From positions 1 to 64,000 of the forward strand of contig NZ_JAEEGC010000021.1 of NCBI RefSeq assembly GCF_019207025.1: a stretch of DNA of 64,000 bases, given 5' to 3'. This document shows, one piece after another, positions 34,049 through 42,920 of this stretch. The notes under the pieces are model-generated. The model made no database searches, had not been told where the DNA came from, and worked only from the letters and a program-made list of their open reading frames with translations. Positions within the stretch are counted from its first letter, which is position 1. Each line of letters starts with the position of its first letter. The translations under genes and the position numbers were made by a program. The stretch comes from Clostridium thailandense (lineage in GTDB: Bacteria > Bacillota > Clostridia > Clostridiales > Clostridiaceae).

Positions 34049-36838
34049 TTAATTTTCTTCAATTACTGAACTTATTGCATTGAAGAAGTTTCTATAATTA
34101 TCATACATATTCACCTTTTCCTGAGCAAAATCCTTATCTTTTTGTCTTTGCTCAATATCATATTGAAGTTCTTGAATGGTGCTGGCACCGCTGTAACTCG
34201 GACTTTGCATACTTGCTATCTGAAGCTGTGCTTTCATATTTTCTATTTCCTTATTACACCTTTCAACGGTTGTCCTATAATAGTCATACCTATAATCTGA
34301 ATAAACACAATTTATATTATTTATTATTTTCATCATATCTTTTGCATTATAAGTAGCCACCAGTTGATTATTTAAATCTCTTACTTTAGTATTCATATCA
34401 TCTTTTTTCTTTATATCCGCTATTTGATTTTCCATATTTTCTATATTATCATTTATACTCTTAAGTTGTGTACTTGATAATCCTTGTGCCGTTAGCTGGC
34501 TCTTTTTCCAATCTCTTTCTTTATAAAGTCCTGAAAGTGTACTGTCATAAGCTTCCGAAGCATACGGACGATAAAGTTGTCTATACTTAAGTTTATCAAA
34601 ATCACTATAACCATACATAGTTGAAAAGTTATCAATTTCATTTTTGATTTGAACATTCATTTCAATATCTTTTGAATAAAAATCACTGCTCTCATCTATT
34701 AATGATGTATCAAAGTCTTTATAATACAATGAATCTTTATAAGAAAGTATAGGAGTATAATCCTTAATAGGGTTATCTTCTAAATACAAAGTATTCAAAC
34801 CACTTAATCCTTTTATATAGGTTAAATCATCAATCCCATTACTGCTTGCATTTAAATATTTTAACTTGTTCAGATATTGTAATGGCTTTAAATCACTTCC
34901 GTCTATACTAGTGTTATTGCTTATATCTAAATAAGTAAGATTAGTTAATTTTTCAACTGAATCTAAATTACTTATATCAGTATGACTTAAATTTAAAGTA
35001 GTTAAGCTAGTCAATTTCTCGAGATTTGTAAGGCTTCCTAAATCGTTTCCCTTTAAATTTAAGGATGTAAGGTTTGTAAGTACGTTTAAATTTTCTAAAT
35101 CTGAACTAGTTATCCTATTTCGTGTACTATAATATTCTTCAGAATTAGAATTACTCAAATCTAAGAAAGTTAAATTAGTAAGGTATCTAAATACATTTTC
35201 ACTTATCTTATCATAGTCATTATCATTGTTATCACTGCTATTCTCTCTTGAATAATCAAAAGTACTTATATCGTTATCACTTAGATTTAACTGTTTAAGT
35301 TCCCTAAGGTTAGATAGATACGATATATCCTCTATTTCATTGTGACTTAAGTTAAGATCTTCAAGGTAATATAATTTCAAAAGCGGTAACACATCTGTTA
35401 TCTGATTATAACTTAAATCTAAACTTTTTAAATTAGAACAGTTATCGAGTCCTGTGAGATCATCTATTCCCTGATTACTTAAATCTAAAGATGTAATATC
35501 CTTTAGATCTGAATAGTGCAATTCTCTGTCATGAATTCCCACCTTATCTCTTATAAGTTTTTCTAACTGCTTGTCCTTAAATTCTGCTGTATCTGAATTA
35601 TTAAAAGGAGCAGTATTGTCAAAGGCCACAGTCCCAAAAATACTACTTACTCTGCTATCCGGCATTACCGCTTCTCCGCCTAACACCGTTAAATATTCTG
35701 GTGCTGTACTATTGTATCCATAATTAGGTATTTTACTTAAAATAAAGTTTTTTAGCATTTGTGTATTAGAATCTCCAGACAGTATAACTGGAGATTTAGT
35801 TTTTGCAGCAAGTGCTGCACCAGACAATGCATCTGCAAAGCCGTCTCCAGAGGCAACAAACATATTATTAAGTGAAAACAAATCATACTCTGTAGAATAC
35901 TGAGTTTTCTTATAGTCATCACTACTATTGCTGTGATCATCATAATTTACAGTATTACCATCAGAATGTTCTATAAATCTAGCTATTATGTTTATGTTCC
36001 TTTCATATTTATCTTTTCCAGTTATTCTTTCCACACTTCCATACTGTTTTATACTAGCGTTATCTGTAAAGGTATTTTCAAATTCACTTGCTACATTATC
36101 ACTCACTACATCATTATCCCCTACTACAAAAATCTGCATGTTTCTGAAGTCACCTACATTATCATCACTTTTATCCGTATCTCCATTGTGAAGATTACTG
36201 TATTCTGAATTCCTTATAGTATTTAAATTACGTATATATTGTTTAGTTGTATCTGGCATAATATTTCTAGGTACCAAGAGTACCGGAACTCCCATAGCGG
36301 CAGCCGCTGGTCCTACAGATATTGCATCTGCGTAATCTTCTCCTGTTGCTACAGTTAAAGTATCCACATTTCCAAACTTTTCTGCAATTTTTACAGAGGT
36401 ATCATATCTATCTATCCCTCCTAGTCTCTCTATCTGCATTCCTTCAGCTGCAAGTTGTTCTTCAATATTGCTGCCTACTGATCCAGTACCTCCTATTATG
36501 AACACTTTTCCTACCTTCAAGCTTTTAAGTTCTTCCATTACATCTGCTGGAAGTGAATTTTTATATGTTAGTAATATAGGTGAATCATATTTTTTAGCTA
36601 AAGGAACTGCGCTTAAAGCGTCTGGATAATTTTCACCACAGGCAAGTATTGCATAATAAGAGGATGTCCAACCATCTTGAGCTACTTTCACTGCAGTAGC
36701 GTATCTATCGCTTCCCGCTAAACGCTTTGTAGTCGGAAAGGATGCATATACTTTATACGAAAAACCGTTTAGTAATATACTAGTACATAATGTACTTAAT
36801 AAAATCATCTTAATTATTGGTTTATTATTTCTAATCAA
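34049..36838 (-). CDS. CWB2 surface protein with leucine-rich repeats and C-terminal coiled coil
   Basis: Wall-anchored protein with internalin-like repeats. A signal peptide (MILLSTLCTSILLNGFSYKV) is followed by three CWB2 repeats (RLAGSDRYATAVKVAQDGW, RLGGIDRYDTSVKIAEKFG, then RITGKDKYERNINIIARF) to about residue 430. LRRs of 21-22 residues follow (LKSLDLSYNQITDVLPL, LTTLNLSHTDISNLDSV) to about 740. The last 150 residues are charged helix, probably coiled coil. I start at TTG 36838, five bases after GGGGGA. The frame opens 21 codons earlier without a ribosome site. LRRs suggest adhesion or protein binding. Confidence 0.87.
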   Translation of the reverse strand: MIRNNKPIIKMILLSTLCTSILLNGFSYKVYASFPTTKRLAGSDRYATAVKVAQDGWTSSYYAILACGENYPDALSAVPLAKKYDSPILLTYKNSLPADVMEELKSLKVGKVFIIGGTGSVGSNIEEQLAAEGMQIERLGGIDRYDTSVKIAEKFGNVDTLTVATGEDYADAISVGPAAAAMGVPVLLVPRNIMPDTTKQYIRNLNTIRNSEYSNLHNGDTDKSDDNVGDFRNMQIFVVGDNDVVSDNVASEFENTFTDNASIKQYGSVERITGKDKYERNINIIARFIEHSDGNTVNYDDHSNSSDDYKKTQYSTEYDLFSLNNMFVASGDGFADALSGAALAAKTKSPVILSGDSNTQMLKNFILSKIPNYGYNSTAPEYLTVLGGEAVMPDSRVSSIFGTVAFDNTAPFNNSDTAEFKDKQLEKLIRDKVGIHDRELHYSDLKDITSLDLSNQGIDDLTGLDNCSNLKSLDLSYNQITDVLPLLKLYYLEDLNLSHNEIEDISYLSNLRELKQLNLSDNDISTFDYSRENSSDNNDNDYDKISENVFRYLTNLTFLDLSNSNSEEYYSTRNRITSSDLENLNVLTNLTSLNLKGNDLGSLTNLEKLTSLTTLNLSHTDISNLDSVEKLTNLTYLDISNNTSIDGSDLKPLQYLNKLKYLNASSNGIDDLTYIKGLSGLNTLYLEDNPIKDYTPILSYKDSLYYKDFDTSLIDESSDFYSKDIEMNVQIKNEIDNFSTMYGYSDFDKLKYRQLYRPYASEAYDSTLSGLYKERDWKKSQLTAQGLSSTQLKSINDNIENMENQIADIKKKDDMNTKVRDLNNQLVATYNAKDMMKIINNINCVYSDYRYDYYRTTVERCNKEIENMKAQLQIASMQSPSYSGASTIQELQYDIEQRQKDKDFAQEKVNMYDNYRNFFNAISSVIEEN

Positions 36839-36935
36839 ATTTCTTCCCCCAATATCCTTATTAATGTTGCGAGCTAGTTGTTTTACACAAAATTTAACCA
36901 ATATTACTTAATATTTATCTGCATTCTATACTTTA

Positions 36936-36962
36936 CTATCGTATAATTTTACATAAAACTTA
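36936..36962 (-). promoter_or_regulatory. Weak candidate sigma-D promoter for the CWB2 genes
   Basis: The minus strand reads TAAG, 15 bases, TACGATAG. Both boxes have one more mismatch than the other sites in the window. It lies about 98 bases before the chosen start. Confidence 0.35.
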
Positions 36963-37021
36963 ACCCAAGTCCACATATGGAAATATGTAACATAATATTA
37001 CACATATATTTCATTATATAA

Positions 37022-37068
37022 CAAAAAAACAAAAGACCTCAAGGTTAATTACTTAAACCTTAAGATCT
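37022..37068 (-). terminator. Terminator after the 113-residue hypothetical gene
   Basis: On the minus strand AGATCTTAAGGTT pairs with AACCTTGAGGTCT (two mismatches) around a short loop, followed by TTTTGTTTTTTTG. It lies 53 bases after the stop at 37121. Confidence 0.75.
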
Positions 37069-37120
37069 AATCTCTCAATCTTTTCATTTTTATATAAAAA
37101 TTTTATATAAAATTTATCTT

Positions 37121-37462
37121 TTAATAGATAAATTTTGTATCAAGATTTTCAGTTTTTACATACACTTCAAGGATTTGAAGTGCTTCCTTCTCTGTTATTT
37201 GCTTGTTTACAAGTTTACGATGCAATATATATAAATTAGCATTAGCATCAGGATCTACATTTTTTGTTTCTCTCATTCTCTTAAGAATCTTTTGTTCAAC
37301 GGTCAACTCTTCCGCATTTAATTCATTTTCCAACAATTTAATCAAATCTTCTGATTCTTTTTTTATATTTTTATCTTTAGTTGTTAACTTAATAGTATTT
37401 AATGAAATTCTAAGTTTATCTATAAATTGCTGTGACATCAATATTTTTTCATCATTACTCAA
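37121..37462 (-). CDS. Hypothetical helical protein
   Basis: I do not recognise this 113-residue protein. It has no signal peptide or membrane helix and is mostly charged helix (SEDLIKLLENELNAEELTVE). The C-terminal half reads NANLYILHRKLVNKQITEKE. It has its own terminator and is divergent from the PAS-GGDEF-EAL gene. The 265 bases between them, all AT-rich, should hold both promoters, but I see no clear consensus boxes in them. A small cytosolic regulator is possible but not shown. Confidence 0.6.
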   Translation of the reverse strand: MSNDEKILMSQQFIDKLRISLNTIKLTTKDKNIKKESEDLIKLLENELNAEELTVEQKILKRMRETKNVDPDANANLYILHRKLVNKQITEKEALQILEVYVKTENLDTKFIY

Positions 37463-37727
37463 ATCAATTTCCCACCTTTTTACATTATTTTAGCATTTTC
37501 CTTTATATATCTATATTTTATCAACGCACTTTCTAGTATGTCAATTAAAATACTATGATATTTTAAGAAATTAAATTCAATCTCAGTCAATTTTATTACA
37601 TTTTTTCTATTTATTGTTATATAATATATATTAAACACACTATATTTACCTTTATTATATCACATTGTTAAATAATATTTTTAAATACTCTTTGTAAACT
37701 ATATTAGTGTAAAAGGAGATTTCTCAT

Positions 37728-39428
37728 ATGGAACTCAAAATTAAAGAGCTACCAAGCGTAGAAAAAGCCTTGAATTTTGATTTAGAAGAATATGCAACAA
37801 TGTTATGGTCAACAAAGTATGGTTTGTGGAAATGGGATATTCTAAACAGTAAAATTTACTTCTCTGATAGATGTTTTGAAATGCTTGGATATAGCGAAAA
37901 TAATATATATCCTTATATATCACATTTAATTTATAAAGATGATATTAAAGATTTTTCTGATAGCCTATGCTATCACATTAAAAATAAAATTGATATATTC
38001 CATTTCGAGGTCAGACTTGTAAAAATTGATGGAAGTTATATCTGGTCTTATATAGAAGGTAAGATCTTATATGACAAATGCGGAAAAGCTTTAAAAATGC
38101 TTGGTTCAATCTCAAATATTACTCACCGAAAAAAATGGAAAGATAATCTTTATAAAATAGCTTTTTATGATACTCTCACTAAACTTCCTAATCTAAATAA
38201 ACTTAAAAGTGATCTAGAAAAATTATGCCGAAGTAGTAATAGTTTCTCAGTAATAACCTTAAATATTGATAATTTTAGGACTATAAATAATACTTTAGGT
38301 CATGATATAGGTGATAAATATCTAGAAAAGATATCTATGCTACTTCAAACCTTTTGTAGTAATAATTGCTCAGTGTATAGACACTCTGGAGATGAATTTG
38401 TATTTATACTGAAAAATAAGGATGCAAGCCAAGTTGTAGAATCCTTTGCTAATCTAGTTCAAAAAACATTGTCTAATAATACCTTCTACATTAAAGGTAA
38501 TGAACTAAATATAACTACCACTATTGGTATAAGCATTTTTCCTGATCATACTTCAGTACCCTCCGAACTTCTTAGGTTTTCCAGTAGTGCTATGTATTAT
38601 GCCAAAAACTTTGCTAAAAGTACTTATATAATATATAATGACACTATTTCTTTAATAGCTCTAAAAAAATCAAAACTCGAAAATAATTTAAGAGTAGCAC
38701 TAAATAATAATGAATTTGAAGTTTATTATCAACCTCAAGTAAATATAAAAAATGGTAAATTAATAGGCATGGAAGCTCTTTTAAGATGGATCAAACCAGA
38801 TGGAAGTACAATTATGCCTTCAGATTTTATCCCTATAGCAGAGGACACAGGACTTATAATATCATTAGGTGAATTTGTACTTAAAGAAGCCTGCAGCCAA
38901 ACCAAGTTATGGCACACAAAATATAGTATTCCACTAAAGATTTCTGTAAATATATCTGAAAAACAACTGGAAAACAAAAATTTCGTATATATAGTCTCAG
39001 ATATTTTGAAAGAAACTAAACTCGATCCAAAATATCTTGAATTAGAAATAACAGAAAGCTCTGCCATCAAGGATTTTAATAATATTGTAGCACTCCTCAA
39101 TAAACTTAAAGATATAAATGTAAAAATAGCTTTAGATGATTTTGGTACCGGATACTCCTCCCTCAGCTATTTGAAAGAGCTTCCTTTAAACACAATAAAG
39201 ATTGATAAAAGCTTTATAGATAACATCGAATGCGATCAAAAGAAAAAGGCAATAATAAAATCTGTAATAATTCTATCTCATGATATAGATTTGAACATAA
39301 TATGTGAAGGTGTAGAAACTGAAGACCAGTTAAAATTTTTAAAGAGCATTAACTGTGATGAAGTTCAGGGATTCTATTTTGGAAAACCCCTTTATGCTGA
39401 AGAATTCGAATGTAGGTTTTTGAAATAG
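37728..39428 (+). CDS. PAS-GGDEF-EAL cyclic-di-GMP enzyme
   Basis: A soluble 566-residue protein that makes and/or breaks c-di-GMP in response to a PAS-sensed signal. The PAS fold spans about 20-140 (MLGYSENNIYPYISHL). The GGDEF domain is about 145-300, with SGDEF in place of GGDEF (YRHSGDEFVFIL), a change tolerated in some active cyclases. The EAL domain is about 315-566, with EALLRW, ITESSAI, DDFGTGYSSLSYLKELPL, KIDKSFI and EGVET all intact, so phosphodiesterase activity is expected. No membrane helix is present. AAAGGAG lies before the ATG. Net activity cannot be read from sequence. Confidence 0.93.
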   Translation: MELKIKELPSVEKALNFDLEEYATMLWSTKYGLWKWDILNSKIYFSDRCFEMLGYSENNIYPYISHLIYKDDIKDFSDSLCYHIKNKIDIFHFEVRLVKIDGSYIWSYIEGKILYDKCGKALKMLGSISNITHRKKWKDNLYKIAFYDTLTKLPNLNKLKSDLEKLCRSSNSFSVITLNIDNFRTINNTLGHDIGDKYLEKISMLLQTFCSNNCSVYRHSGDEFVFILKNKDASQVVESFANLVQKTLSNNTFYIKGNELNITTTIGISIFPDHTSVPSELLRFSSSAMYYAKNFAKSTYIIYNDTISLIALKKSKLENNLRVALNNNEFEVYYQPQVNIKNGKLIGMEALLRWIKPDGSTIMPSDFIPIAEDTGLIISLGEFVLKEACSQTKLWHTKYSIPLKISVNISEKQLENKNFVYIVSDILKETKLDPKYLELEITESSAIKDFNNIVALLNKLKDINVKIALDDFGTGYSSLSYLKELPLNTIKIDKSFIDNIECDQKKKAIIKSVIILSHDIDLNIICEGVETEDQLKFLKSINCDEVQGFYFGKPLYAEEFECRFLK

Positions 39429-39460
39429 AGTTGTACCCCCGAAAGTAGGCTTATGCTGCA

Positions 39461-39710
39461 TATAGAGTTGAACTGCCGAAACTTAGCTTACACTCCGGGA
39501 TATGTTGCCAAACTTCGGCACTATAAAAACTTTTTGTCAGTCTAAAGTTCAGCATTTTGAAACTCTAAGAATCTTTGATAAACTCGTACCTCAAACATAT
39601 CAAAACTTCTAAGACTTTCTAAAATGCTTCACTAAGACTGACTAAAAAGTTTTTATATGTGCTTTCAGTTTTGGCAACATATCCCTGCGTATAAGCTAAG
39701 TTTCTAGTTT
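39461..39710. repeat. Family A palindromic element, copy 2
   Basis: A nearly perfect 250-bp hairpin. The left arm runs from GAAACTTAGCTTACACTCCG through ATATGTTGCCAAAC and TATAAAAACTTTTTGTCAGT to GCATTTTGAAACTCT. The right arm is its complement, with an unpaired patch ACTCC against TGCGT. It is the main content of the 350-base gap between the GGDEF-EAL gene and ssb. A stray copy of one end (GTACCCCCGAAAGTAGGCTT, 39432-39451) lies just outside, suggesting earlier insertion and loss. It could also act as a terminator for both flanking genes. Confidence 0.85.
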
Positions 39711-39778
39711 CATTTTACTTCATATCTGAGTACATATCTTCAAAAATAATAAAAGATAATGTTTATTAGAATCGTAAA

Positions 39779-40114
39779 TTAAACTGCATCTTCCTTTTTG
39801 CTGCCTAAGAACTGGATTCCATCTGCTTCAACTTGGGTAATGTATTTTTTCGAACCATTTTCAGTGGTATAGCTTCTTGTAACTATTTTTCCGCTTACTC
39901 CAATAAGTTTTCCTTTAGTAAGATGAGGACTGATTTTGTCTGCATGATTACTCCAGTAGACAACTGAAATAAAGTCTGTATCTCTTTCACCATTTTTCTT
40001 AGGGAAACTTCTATTTACAGCAAGTGTAAATTTTGCTACACCTCTTGTACCATCATCAAGCTGTACGAAATCTGCATCCTTTGTAATTCTTCCTATAAGT
40101 ACTACTTTATTCAA
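39779..40114 (-). CDS. ssb: Single-stranded DNA-binding protein, short form
   Basis: OB-fold SSB of 111 residues. MNKVVLIGRITKDADF, FTLAVNRSFPKKNGERDTDF and VSGKIVTRSY are the family signatures. It ends at GSKKEDAV, so it lacks the flexible tail and the acidic DDDIPF-type tip through which main SSBs recruit partner proteins. It is therefore probably a secondary SSB rather than the replicative one. The start is TTG with GGAGG eight bases upstream. It is the last gene of a unit with the zinc-ribbon protein and superoxide dismutase. Confidence 0.92.
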   Translation of the reverse strand: MNKVVLIGRITKDADFVQLDDGTRGVAKFTLAVNRSFPKKNGERDTDFISVVYWSNHADKISPHLTKGKLIGVSGKIVTRSYTTENGSKKYITQVEADGIQFLGSKKEDAV

Positions 40115-40173
40115 TGTTCAAACCTCCTAATTAGTTTTCTACAATTATGTCCACATTATGAGATTTTAAACAT

Positions 40174-40539
40174 CTACTGAGGATTTCCGCATTTGTCGCA
40201 GTATTGAGCTTTTTTATCTATTAAGACACCACAAATTTTACATTCTTTTTTGTTTTTTAATTTAAGTATCTTCTTTTTAATTTTTCTCTTTTCTTCTTCC
40301 AATTCTTTAACTTCTTCACAGTATTTAACTATTTTTTCCGAGTCATATTCTTTGCTTTTATACATTTTATATACTTTTTTACCTATTTCCATATATATAT
40401 CATTTATCGCATTATTATAGGATGCCATTGTCAGTGATAGATCCGAATACTCTATCAATTCTTGTGACTTCTTAACTGCTTCATCAGCACCCTCTTTTAG
40501 AGAAAGTTTTATTAGTTTTAATTTATTACTCATTGACAT
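40174..40539 (-). CDS. Coiled-coil protein with C-terminal zinc ribbon
   Basis: A 121-residue cytosolic protein. The first 90 residues are charged helix (KIVKYCEEVKELEEEKRKIK). The C-terminus is a zinc ribbon with CKICGVLI...YCDKCGNPQ, i.e. two CxxC pairs. Such short zinc-ribbon proteins are common in clostridia and unassigned in function. The ATG follows the dismutase stop by two bases, and no strong ribosome site is seen, so it is probably translated by coupling. A second ATG two codons in is possible. Confidence 0.7.
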   Translation of the reverse strand: MSMSNKLKLIKLSLKEGADEAVKKSQELIEYSDLSLTMASYNNAINDIYMEIGKKVYKMYKSKEYDSEKIVKYCEEVKELEEEKRKIKKKILKLKNKKECKICGVLIDKKAQYCDKCGNPQ

Positions 40540-40541
40540 AG

Positions 40542-41213
40542 CTAAATATCATCGCCTTTAAGAGCCCACACAGGGTATAAAGGAACATTTTTTAAATTTC
40601 TAGTACTATCCGCTGCTGCTTTGATCAGATTGTATTGTCTTAATCTTTGATTAACTACTTTCCAATTTATATTTTTTATGAATATATCGATATATTTACT
40701 ACGATCTGTTGCAAAATCTAAGAAATATGCATGTTCATAAACATCCATAACTAATAAAGGATACGAATTCCACACTGCTCCGACATCATGGGCGTCTGAA
40801 CCAAAAACATGAAGTCTATTATCTAACGGATCTATAGCAAGGATAGCCCATCCCCTAACGGATAAACCAACTTCTTTAAGGTATCCAAGAAAATCTTCAA
40901 AGCTGCCAAAATCTCTTTTTATTAATTTTACTATTTCCCCTGCCGGATTATTAAAATCTCCTGTCATGTTTTGAAAATAAAGCTCGTGCAGCTTTACTCC
41001 ATCAAGAGCATAAGTTTCCCCTAATTTTAAGCTTCTCATCTTACTATAAGTAGAATTACTGTTTGGAAAATCCTTTGCATTATTTGGAATGTTCCATATT
41101 TCATTCATTTTTGACACGTATCCCTCATATAACTTATAATGCTGCTGCAGTTGCTTTAATGTCATCCCCTGTACTGATGAAAAATTATATTCTTTTGGTG
41201 TTAATTTAAACAC
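40542..41213 (-). CDS. Fe/Mn-type superoxide dismutase with unusual first-helix ligand region
   Basis: A 223-residue SOD-family protein that would detoxify superoxide. The second ligand region LHELYFQNM and the third MDVYEHAYFLDF supply His, Asp and His ligands. The GWAILAID strand is family-typical. In the first helix, typical enzymes have HHxKHH or HHDKLY before YV. Here it reads LQQHYKLYEGYV, with one His only and, without a gap, Gln at the ligand position. Whether that His still binds metal is unclear. Start GTG, nine bases after GGGAG. It is first in a unit with the zinc-ribbon and ssb genes. Confidence 0.85.
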   Translation of the reverse strand: MFKLTPKEYNFSSVQGMTLKQLQQHYKLYEGYVSKMNEIWNIPNNAKDFPNSNSTYSKMRSLKLGETYALDGVKLHELYFQNMTGDFNNPAGEIVKLIKRDFGSFEDFLGYLKEVGLSVRGWAILAIDPLDNRLHVFGSDAHDVGAVWNSYPLLVMDVYEHAYFLDFATDRSKYIDIFIKNINWKVVNQRLRQYNLIKAAADSTRNLKNVPLYPVWALKGDDI

Positions 41214-41283
41214 TTTTTATTTCTCCCAATAATATTAATTCACAATAATTATATTCTATAGCAAGTGAAAATGTACCAACATT

Positions 41284-41669
41284 TTATAGAGTTCCAGCAT
41301 CGAAATTTAACTTATAAAAAATATTCATTGGTAATAGCTAACATAAGTTAAATATTTTTTAGAGGACAGAAGACAATTGACATAGGACAGTTAAGGAGGA
41401 TTTTTCTCCGCTGTACTACGAAAAATCTTTAATTTAAAAGAAGCTCCTGTCCTCTTGTTTCGCAGGACTACTTTCTGAGTATCTGAATAAGCGATGTTTT
41501 GCATTCGCAAAACAAGCCTAAAAAAATAAATTAGCTTTCTGACGTAAGGAAGAAAACTTACCTTCACTGGCCTTTGTCAATTGTCCTCTAGAAATATGTT
41601 TTCATTTTCCAATTATTACCGATAATTCTCATAGTATAAGTTAAGTATCGGCCTTGAGTGTCTATAACT
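41284..41669. repeat. Composite repeat: family A ends with family B element nested inside
   Basis: The outer ends (TATAGAGTTCCAGCATCGAA and the complement of GCCGATACTTAACTTATACT) are of family A. Between them, at 41361-41590, lies a family B element with GAGGACA ends. Its interior is that of 13421-13611 in the opposite orientation, plus about 50 extra bases containing TGAATAAGCGAT. It fills the 456-base gap between the dismutase and HD-GYP genes. The nesting shows that B entered A. Confidence 0.65.
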
Positions 41670-42728
41670 CTACACTACACTTGTAATTACTAAATTTATA
41701 CTTTTTACTAAATCTATTTCGTAAGGTTCTATGTCCTTCTTTTGCTCATCATATATAACTCTTATTATAGGTCTATCTGGAAAATTTTCATTTTGCCTTA
41801 CAACATATCCTTCCACTCCATTTGATAGCTTAACACAGCATCCTAATGGATAAACTGAAAAGGACTTTCTGAATACTTTTACTATATTTTCATCAAAAAT
41901 TGTACCACTACCTGCTAGTATTAATTCATAAGCATCATTAGGACTGAAGGCCTTCTTGTAGTCCTTACTATTAGTAATCGTATCATATACATCACTTATA
42001 GTAATTATACGTGCAAATTTTGATATAGCTTTTCCTTCCAAGCCATAAGGATATCCTCTGCCATCCATTCTCTCATGATGCTGCTGAACAGCTTTTATTA
42101 TGTTATCTGAAATTCTTAAATTCTTTTTAATGAGCATAGCTCCAAGATAAGGATGTTCTTTGAATCTTGCTAATTCCTCTGCATTTAGATTACCTTGTTT
42201 CTCAGCGATTTCTTTAGGAAGCTGAGTTTTTCCTATATCATGAAGTATAGCCGCCACTCCTAGTTCTTTTATAGAAAAACGATCCATTTTCATTGCATGT
42301 CCAATAAATGTGGCCATTATACATACATCTATACTATGTACATAAGTGAGATTACTACTTGTTTGAATATCATATAGACTTTTATTTATATCTGCATTTT
42401 CTTGAATGTAAGTTATTAATTCCTCAACAGTTTTTATGTAATCAGACATAGATTTCTTATCAGAAATCATATTTGTATTCTTCATTATTCTAGACATATT
42501 TTCTAAAGTAGTTTGTTTTAATCTACTTATCTTTTCATCCTCTACCTGTACATCCTTCAGCCTTTCGTCCTCTACATAAACATAAAATATTCCCATATCT
42601 CTCATTTTTGTAATGTAGCTCTCTGTAAGCCTTGTACCTTCTCTTAACAAAATTCTTCCATCACCAGTAAATATATTCTTACCCAATAGTTCATTTCCAT
42701 TTAATCTGTCTATAAATTCTAATTTCAT
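41670..42728 (-). CDS. HD-GYP domain cyclic-di-GMP phosphodiesterase
   Basis: A 352-residue soluble protein expected to hydrolyse c-di-GMP to GMP. An N-terminal domain (1-120) opens with the response-type LGKNIFTGDGRILLREGTRL. The HD-GYP domain spans about 130-290, with HSIDVCIMA, HDIGKTQLPKE, the HPYLGAML motif and HHERMDGRGYP, all metal-binding residues intact. A short C-terminal beta-rich extension follows. GAGGTG precedes the ATG. It stops right at the edge of the composite repeat, which may serve as its terminator. Two PilZ receptors and a GGDEF-EAL enzyme in the same window are its functional partners. Confidence 0.93.
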   Translation of the reverse strand: MKLEFIDRLNGNELLGKNIFTGDGRILLREGTRLTESYITKMRDMGIFYVYVEDERLKDVQVEDEKISRLKQTTLENMSRIMKNTNMISDKKSMSDYIKTVEELITYIQENADINKSLYDIQTSSNLTYVHSIDVCIMATFIGHAMKMDRFSIKELGVAAILHDIGKTQLPKEIAEKQGNLNAEELARFKEHPYLGAMLIKKNLRISDNIIKAVQQHHERMDGRGYPYGLEGKAISKFARIITISDVYDTITNSKDYKKAFSPNDAYELILAGSGTIFDENIVKVFRKSFSVYPLGCCVKLSNGVEGYVVRQNENFPDRPIIRVIYDEQKKDIEPYEIDLVKSINLVITSVV

Positions 42729-42920
42729 AAGTTCACCTCACAAATTGTAATATCTATTTTTATCATACAATATACGACAAGTATTTTCAAATGGTTTTAA
42801 AAACCGTTTTTAATTAAACAACAAAATATTTTAAATATACCTCCTTGTTATTTGGAAGGAATTATAAGACAAAATGCCGAATAATTTAATCTATATATAT
42901 CGGAAAGGCAGGTAAAAACT

